From positions 1 to 46,185 of the forward strand of contig CAMOOV010000002.1 in NCBI GenBank assembly GCA_946621745.1: a DNA stretch of 46,185 bases, written 5' to 3'. This DNA is from an uncultured Ruminococcus sp. GTDB lineage: Bacteria; Bacillota; Clostridia; Oscillospirales; Ruminococcaceae. Shown here one piece after another: positions 40,837 through 46,185 of this stretch; the stretch's first letter is position 1; every line of letters starts with the position of its first letter. The translations under genes and the position numbers were made by a program. A model generated the notes under the pieces. The model was not told the DNA's origin. It was given only the letters and a program-made list of their open reading frames with translations, and made no database searches.

Positions 40837-41748
40837 ATGAGCGCTTCAGCATGGTGGCTTTACGATATTCTGGTTTTAGGCGTATTTATTTATGTGATCA
40901 TCTCCAATGCAAGACGGGGACTTGCAAAGGTTCTGGTACTCAGCATCGGCTATGCTGTCGTGACGATCGCTGCCGGCGTACTGGCATCGGTCGGCGCACC
41001 GAATCTCTACCATTCGGTTGCGGCTGATACCAATATCACAAATTTTGAGACGGCGAATAAGCATATGGATTTTGCAAAGCTCTTTTCGGATTGCGTTAGA
41101 AACGGAAACTACGGAGCTGCGCTGGATGACGAAGAACTCAAACGCCGAATCAAGAATGCGCGCAACAGAGATTTTACAGAGAGTCTGTATGAATATGTCT
41201 GTAAGGCTGCCAAGTCGGACAGCATAGATGAGACGGAATTCCGTTCATCGCTGATGAATGTATTCATCCGGGAATACGGCGAGGAGCTGGATGAGCGTCT
41301 GCCGCACTATGTCCGGATGAATTTTGAGAATAAGGTGCGTGCAAATCCGTCGCTGATGAATCAGACGATTGCAGATATTTATGATCCGTCAAAGAATATG
41401 ACTGATTGCGCAGAGATTGAAGAAGCCCTGTTCGGAGAGGAGACGACGATCGAGGTGCTTCGGATCTTCCTGTATCTGATTCTTTTCTCGGTAATGATGG
41501 TCGTGGTCGCCCTGATCGGCGCGATGACGCAGAAAAGCATATTTATCAACATCAGCAAAAAAGCCGACCATGCGATCGGCGGTCTGATCGGTATTTTTGA
41601 AGCAGGCGCTATGCTGATTCTGCTGACGCTGCTGATCCGGCTGATCATTCTGCTTTCCGGCGGCGGCGGAAGATATTTCAATGAGAACGAGATCAATGCT
41701 TCGATCATTTTCTCGTTCCTATATGAGCATCTGCGGATGCTGATATAA
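40837..41748 (+). CDS. CvpA-like membrane protein
   Basis: A 303-residue protein with two N-terminal helices (about 9-28 and 33-55), a long charged middle (about 60-190), and two C-terminal helices (about 200-225 and 245-270). The ends match CvpA/colicin V production family proteins (DILVLGVFIYVIISNARRGL; GGLIGIFEAGAMLILLTLL). The large inserted middle is longer than typical CvpA (about 160-200 residues). Start ATG 40837 has AAAGGAGG (40821-40828); a TTG at 40831 is less likely. The molecular role is unknown. Confidence 0.75.
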   Translation: MSASAWWLYDILVLGVFIYVIISNARRGLAKVLVLSIGYAVVTIAAGVLASVGAPNLYHSVAADTNITNFETANKHMDFAKLFSDCVRNGNYGAALDDEELKRRIKNARNRDFTESLYEYVCKAAKSDSIDETEFRSSLMNVFIREYGEELDERLPHYVRMNFENKVRANPSLMNQTIADIYDPSKNMTDCAEIEEALFGEETTIEVLRIFLYLILFSVMMVVVALIGAMTQKSIFINISKKADHAIGGLIGIFEAGAMLILLTLLIRLIILLSGGGGRYFNENEINASIIFSFLYEHLRMLI

Positions 41749-41863
41749 TCGTCTGCGGGCGCGTTATCGCTTCGCAGCAGCCGTGCAGCACAGATTCGGT
41801 TCTGTACGGCATTCCCAAAATGGAAAGGAGCGTATCTCCGGTTATACGGGGAGTAATCACATT

Positions 41864-44209
41864 ATGGTAATGTGCAGCAACTGCAAAAAGCGTCCGGCTG
41901 TGGTGTTCATCACTACCATGCACGGCACCGAAAAGCGCAATGAAGGGCTCTGCCTTGTCTGCGCCAAAAAGCTGAATATTCCGCAGGTCGCTGAATATAT
42001 GGAGCATATGGGCATCACCGATGAAGACATTGAGCAGATGAGCGATCAGATGATGGATCTCATGGGCACTGACGAAGATAATTTTGAGGTCGGCGGTGCC
42101 AGTACGATGCCGCGTTTCATCCAGCGTATGTTCGCCGATGTGCAGAACGGCGAGGACGACAAAAAGAATGATACGCCGAAGGAGAAGGAAAGCAAGGAGA
42201 AATCTGAGCAGCCTTCCGGCGGCCTTTTCAGCCGCTTCGGAAGCGAAAAATCCGGCGGCAGCAAGGATGACCGTAAATCAAAGCGCAAGGAGCGCAAAAA
42301 GGAACTGAAATACCTCGACAGCTATTGTACGAATCTCAGTATGCGGGCAGAGGAGGGGAAAATGGACGGCGTGATCGGCAGAGATACCGAGATTGCTCGC
42401 GTCATCCAGATTCTTTCGCGCCGCCAGAAAAACAACCCATGCCTGATCGGTGAGCCGGGTGTCGGTAAGACTGCCGTCGCTGAGGGCATCGCGCAGAAGA
42501 TTGCTTCCGGCAATGTGCCGTTCCATCTCAAGGATAAAAAGATCTATCTGCTGGATATGACTGCGCTGGTCGCGGGCACACAGTTCCGCGGACAGTTCGA
42601 GAGCCGCGTTAAGGGGCTCGTCGAGGAAGTCAAGGAGCAGGGAAATATCATTCTGTTCATTGACGAGGTACACAGTCTTGTCGGTGCAGGCGATTCCGAG
42701 GGCTCTATGAATGCCGCAAATATCCTGAAGCCGGCGCTTTCCCGCGGTGAGCTTCAGGTCATCGGTGCAACGACCTTCTCTGAATACCGCAAGTATATTG
42801 AAAAGGACGGCGCGCTCGAACGCCGCTTCCAGCCTGTGCGCGTCGATGAGCCGACGATCGAGGATACCGTAGAGATCCTCAAGGGCGTCGCGAAATACTA
42901 TGAGGAATTCCACCGCGTTCACATTTCTCCGGCGATGCTGCGGCTCTGCACGGTGCTGTCTGAGCGCTATATCACCGACCGCTTTCTGCCGGATAAGGCG
43001 ATTGACCTGCTGGACGAAAGCTGCGCGTATGTCAGCATTCAGCATCCGGAGCTGACCGAGCTTGACCGCCTGACCACCGAGATCGCGGAGAAGCAGGAGC
43101 GGATCGAGGCGATCGAATCCGACCCGAATCCGGATTATCAGGAGCTTCAGACGCGCAAGGGCGAAATGATTCACCTGAAAGCGCGGTATGACGAGCTGAC
43201 GGAGCATCCGGTTGAGGTCAATGTTGAGGCGGGCGATCTCGCTCATGTCATCGAGATCTGGACGGGCATTCCTGCCAATAAGATCGAGGAGACCGAGTAC
43301 GCAAAGCTCCGCGACCTTGAGGATCATCTGAAAGCGCATATCATCGGTCAGGATGAGGCGATCCGTGCGCTGGCCAAGGCGATCAAACGCAGCAGAGTGC
43401 AGATGACATCACGCCGCCGGCCGGCATCGTTCATCTTTGTCGGCCCGACCGGTGTCGGAAAGACCGAGTTGGTCAAGGTGCTGTCGAATGAGCTGTTTGA
43501 TTCGACCGAGCCGCTGATCCGCCTTGATATGACGGAATACATGGAAAAGCACGCAGTTTCGCGGATGATCGGTTCGCCTCCGGGCTATGTCGGCTATGAT
43601 GAGGCCGGTCAGCTGACCGAAAAGGTGCGCCGCAGACCCTATTCCGTGATCCTCTTTGACGAAATCGAAAAGGCGCATCCGGATGTCATGAATCTGCTGC
43701 TGCAAATTCTTGACGAGGGACGCATCGACGATGCGCAGGGACGGACAGTCAATTTCGAGAACACCGTCATTATCATGACATCCAATGCCGGCAGCACCGA
43801 CAAATCCACAGGTGTCGGCTTCAACAAGACCGAATCCGAGATCTCGACCGAGAAAGCAATGAAGGCGCTGAAGGATTTTCTGCGGCCGGAATTCGTCGGC
43901 AGAGTGGATGAGATCATCGTATTCAAGCCGCTGAGCGTTGAGAATTACGCGCGCATTGCCGATCTGATGCTGAAAGAGACCGCTGCGGCGCTTTCCGAGC
44001 GCGGCATCCTGATCGACTGGGACGAGGCAGCACTGGAATTTGTTGCAAAGAAGTCGCACGGGCATCAGTACGGTGCGCGTGATATCCGCCGGACACTGCG
44101 CGACGAGATCGAGGATCCGCTTGCGACGCTGATCGTCGATTCCGAGACGCCGCTGCATATGGTGCATATCACCGGCAGCGTGGACGGCATAAAGCTCGAA
44201 ACTGAATAA
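41864..44209 (+). CDS. ClpE-like Clp ATPase with N-terminal zinc finger
   Basis: A 781-residue AAA+ unfoldase that feeds proteins to ClpP. The N-terminus is a zinc finger (CSNC at 4-7, CLVC at 30-33) as in ClpE, replacing the usual Clp-N repeats, then a charged linker (about 95-147). D1 has Walker A GEPGVGKTAVAE (196-207) and ILFIDEVH; a coiled middle region follows (EIAEKQERIEAIE), then D2 with GPTGVGKTELVK (from 527), IGSPPGYVGYDE and ILFDEIEKAHPDV. ATG 41864 is chosen for GGGGAG at 41848-41853. No CtsR or CIRCE operator was seen by eye in the 115-base upstream gap. Confidence 0.9.
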   Translation: MVMCSNCKKRPAVVFITTMHGTEKRNEGLCLVCAKKLNIPQVAEYMEHMGITDEDIEQMSDQMMDLMGTDEDNFEVGGASTMPRFIQRMFADVQNGEDDKKNDTPKEKESKEKSEQPSGGLFSRFGSEKSGGSKDDRKSKRKERKKELKYLDSYCTNLSMRAEEGKMDGVIGRDTEIARVIQILSRRQKNNPCLIGEPGVGKTAVAEGIAQKIASGNVPFHLKDKKIYLLDMTALVAGTQFRGQFESRVKGLVEEVKEQGNIILFIDEVHSLVGAGDSEGSMNAANILKPALSRGELQVIGATTFSEYRKYIEKDGALERRFQPVRVDEPTIEDTVEILKGVAKYYEEFHRVHISPAMLRLCTVLSERYITDRFLPDKAIDLLDESCAYVSIQHPELTELDRLTTEIAEKQERIEAIESDPNPDYQELQTRKGEMIHLKARYDELTEHPVEVNVEAGDLAHVIEIWTGIPANKIEETEYAKLRDLEDHLKAHIIGQDEAIRALAKAIKRSRVQMTSRRRPASFIFVGPTGVGKTELVKVLSNELFDSTEPLIRLDMTEYMEKHAVSRMIGSPPGYVGYDEAGQLTEKVRRRPYSVILFDEIEKAHPDVMNLLLQILDEGRIDDAQGRTVNFENTVIIMTSNAGSTDKSTGVGFNKTESEISTEKAMKALKDFLRPEFVGRVDEIIVFKPLSVENYARIADLMLKETAAALSERGILIDWDEAALEFVAKKSHGHQYGARDIRRTLRDEIEDPLATLIVDSETPLHMVHITGSVDGIKLETE

Positions 44210-44215
44210 CAAAAA

Positions 44216-44256
44216 AGCAGATGCAGGTTCAATCTGAACTTGCATCTGCTGTTTTT
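44216..44256 (+). terminator. Strong intrinsic terminator after the ClpE-like gene
   Basis: AGCAGATGCAGGTTC (44216-44230) pairs with GAACTTGCATCTGCT (44236-44250) with one G-U pair, followed by GTTTTT. An A6 run on the other side lets it also serve the convergent gene. Confidence 0.93.
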
Positions 44257-44283
44257 GATGTTGTTTTTTATGCGTATTTCGCT

Positions 44284-46116
44284 TCAGATCGGAATATCAG
44301 AGTCCGGAATGCGTTCCAGCCCAAGCTCCTCGGCGATCTTCTCCCGGACATAAATTGAAAGATATTCTGTTCTGGAACTGCCGCTTTTCCAGAGCCTGTT
44401 GGCCTTGTCAACATAAACGCGAACATACTCCTCATTTTCAAATGCATCTTCGCCCCATGTTGCGTACAAATAATCGTTAGTGATCTCATACGAATTATTA
44501 CTGCCGAGAATTACATCCGGAATGGGCATTTGGGCGATTTCTTCCAGCAGCGCTTCGGATTCTTCGTCTTTGAACAGTCTGTGATTGAAATATGCATGAT
44601 CCTCGGCACCGTTGTTAAAATGATAAAATATATTATGACCTGCATATGCTGCCACTGTATCGTAATAGTACAGCAGCTCAGGGTGTATCTCAGACGGGAT
44701 ATGCTTTTGGATGAGCATCTCAGAGGTCGGTTCCTGATCCTTGTCTGCGTTCGGATCCTTTTCGTATACGATCAGCCATTGCGACATGATATGACAGCGT
44801 TCGAGATTATGTTCCCTGATAAAGTCCGCTTCTCGTTTTCCGAGTGCGAAGTTTGTCCAGGTCTCTTTGACGCAAGCCGTGAGGCCTTGATAGCCTGCGA
44901 TCACAAGCACAAGAGCCGTGAAGATGACGCCGGCAGAATGGATCAGTTTTTTGGCGTCAACTGATATGCTCGGTTTATCAGCCTTTGAGTTTGTTCTCTC
45001 CTCCGCCGGTATCGTAATGATGAGCCAGAAAAGCAGAAAGGCAAAATAAATGCCGATATGATGCTGGCTGAAGTAAACGATAGATGTAAAGCAGGAGAAG
45101 ATACAGTGCGGGGCAATGAAATACCAGTGTGTATTCTTACGCTGACCAAAGCGGATCAGCAGGAGGACAAGCAGGAGCCCGATCAAGATGCCGATACAGA
45201 AGGACGGAATCTCAAATCGCATAAGATCCAGACGATTATCAAAAAAGAATATATTGGTGATAAGACTGTCCAGCGGAAGAACGAACAGCGTATAGAGAAA
45301 GCGGACAGGAAGGGCGGTCTCAGCCGAACCGGTACGGGTGGCATAGGTGTCCTCACGCGGTGTGATAAATAGAATCTGCACGATTGCAAAGATCAGCAGA
45401 AGACCGAGCAGCAGGACACGCTTGTCCTTCAGCAGAGAGGGGAGTGTACCCGCTTTCTTTTTCTCAAGGATGATCTCAAAGCTCCATACGGCGCAGATCG
45501 AGCCTGCGATTACAATGCCGTAGGCCATACTCATGCAGAGCAATAACATGGAAAGAATATAGGGAAGCGGCCGCGTGTTCCGGCTGGGATGCAGAATACC
45601 GATCAGCACCATACTCAGCGTCAGGACGCAGTACGGTCTGGAAATCACGCCGTACTCGAACAGGATAAAATATGAGAACGGCAGCATCCAGCGCATGATC
45701 CGCGGCAGAGATGTACGGAACAGCAGCAGGAAAACTGCTGATCCCATGAATACATAGCTGATGATCGTAAGGGAGAGCGAATACGGCGCACCGCTCTTTG
45801 CAAAGGGCATCAGAAGAAGATGCCAGAGCTGCGGATGTCCTTCGTAATGCGGTGTTACAAAGATCAGTTCAGACAGCGATGTGTTTTTAGCAATCAGCCA
45901 GGCGATTGCTTCGTCAAACCAGCGCTCGTGGAATGCAGAGATGACGAAATGCAGAGCTGTCCAGATCAGAAAGATGACAGTCTCCGGCAGCTTTCCTCTG
46001 ATGCTTTCTGCTTTTTCATTCATTCGGCGGAGCCAATCTGAGAGCGCATTGATTTTATCCAGCAGCGGAGTATTCTGTACGGCGGCTGAACCGGCCGCTG
46101 TTTTTGTTTTGTTCAT
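44284..46116 (-). CDS. GT-C-like multi-pass membrane protein
   Basis: A 610-residue membrane protein resembling lipid-linked-sugar glycosyltransferases (ArnT/PMT type). After a hydrophilic N-terminus comes a first helix, then FHERWFDEAIAWLIAKN with an acidic pair in the first outside loop, as in GT-C enzymes, then about ten helices to about residue 430 and an outside C-terminal domain (440-610) rich in charged residues. No family name was recognised. Start ATG 46116 has an AGGAG site (46124-46128). Its promoter is not visible within the window. Confidence 0.7.
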   Translation of the reverse strand: MNKTKTAAGSAAVQNTPLLDKINALSDWLRRMNEKAESIRGKLPETVIFLIWTALHFVISAFHERWFDEAIAWLIAKNTSLSELIFVTPHYEGHPQLWHLLLMPFAKSGAPYSLSLTIISYVFMGSAVFLLLFRTSLPRIMRWMLPFSYFILFEYGVISRPYCVLTLSMVLIGILHPSRNTRPLPYILSMLLLCMSMAYGIVIAGSICAVWSFEIILEKKKAGTLPSLLKDKRVLLLGLLLIFAIVQILFITPREDTYATRTGSAETALPVRFLYTLFVLPLDSLITNIFFFDNRLDLMRFEIPSFCIGILIGLLLVLLLIRFGQRKNTHWYFIAPHCIFSCFTSIVYFSQHHIGIYFAFLLFWLIITIPAEERTNSKADKPSISVDAKKLIHSAGVIFTALVLVIAGYQGLTACVKETWTNFALGKREADFIREHNLERCHIMSQWLIVYEKDPNADKDQEPTSEMLIQKHIPSEIHPELLYYYDTVAAYAGHNIFYHFNNGAEDHAYFNHRLFKDEESEALLEEIAQMPIPDVILGSNNSYEITNDYLYATWGEDAFENEEYVRVYVDKANRLWKSGSSRTEYLSIYVREKIAEELGLERIPDSDIPI

Positions 46117-46136
46117 GGCAAGCTCCTGTGATTAGG

Positions 46137-46162
46137 GCGTGTTGACACTAAGCCTAACACGC
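46137..46162. repeat. Inverted repeat at the window edge
   Basis: GCGTGTT (46137-46143) pairs with AACACGC (46156-46162), followed by GTCTTTTT on the plus strand. It could be a terminator for a plus-strand gene outside view or the end of a mobile element; the window stops too soon to tell. Confidence 0.35.
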
Positions 46163-46185
46163 GTCTTTTTGGCTGATTTTGCCCC

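Noticed and set aside
41749-41863. CtsR or CIRCE operator before the ClpE-like gene
   Set aside because: No GGTCAAA repeats and no TTAGCACTC repeat could be found by eye in the gap.
46131-46185. Insertion sequence end
   Set aside because: Only a 7-bp inverted repeat is visible before the window ends; no transposase in view, so listed only as a low-confidence repeat.

Overview
This window looks like the chromosome of a cellulosome-type Ruminococcus or close relative (Oscillospiraceae/Ruminococcaceae, Gram-positive anaerobe, GC roughly mid-50s by eye). Three proteins carry type-I-like dockerin calcium loops and two carry cohesin-like beta domains. Also seen are meso-diaminopimelate dehydrogenase, an ECF-type vitamin transporter beside truA, RNase Y, a zinc-finger Clp ATPase, Gram-positive ribosome binding sites and several TTG starts. 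No species name is claimed.

Layout. 1-5336 holds the end of a malic enzyme, a YdcF-like membrane protein, ddh, an HU protein with a DUF6465 partner, and a class B penicillin-binding protein. 5331-9806 is an envelope block: a cell wall amidase (minus), an OmpR-type two-component system whose sensor has an unusual Pro-Trp repeat, and a VanY-like lipoprotein (minus). 10047-16779 is the surface/cellulosome region: a secreted leucine-rich-repeat plus papain-like plus dockerin protein, a 222-bp hairpin-rich element with perfect terminal inverted repeats, a HAD phosphatase lipoprotein, a secreted dockerin-cohesin adaptor, and, divergent from the adaptor, an ECF sigma factor translationally coupled to a one-pass membrane protein whose outside domain looks like a cohesin. 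17109-20558 holds RNase Y and an O-antigen-ligase-like protein.

From about 20672 to 44256 every gene is on the plus strand with short gaps or overlaps and no obvious intrinsic terminator: ruvC-ruvA, a lipoprotein/dockerin paralog pair, sseB, a zinc-ribbon membrane protein, ruvB, several small enzymes (C39-like, GyrI-like, TIGR04076, a GlmM-like protein with degenerate active-site loops, cytidine deaminase, a methyltransferase, two acyltransferases), the ecfA-ecfA-ecfT cassette interleaved with two small zinc-ribbon genes, yfhO, truA, a DUF5711 protein, a CvpA-like protein and a ClpE-like ATPase. A GT-C-like membrane protein on the minus strand closes the window.

The best candidate for an undescribed system is 13953-16779. 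An ECF sigma factor is paired with a putative transmembrane anti-sigma/receptor bearing an extracellular cohesin-like sensor, divergent from a secreted dockerin-cohesin protein. Both directions of the intergenic region carry the same GGGACA box at promoter-like spacing. This suggests a cell that senses its own cellulosome parts (dockerins) at the surface and adjusts adaptor expression. The domain architecture is read from sequence; the regulatory circuit is inference.
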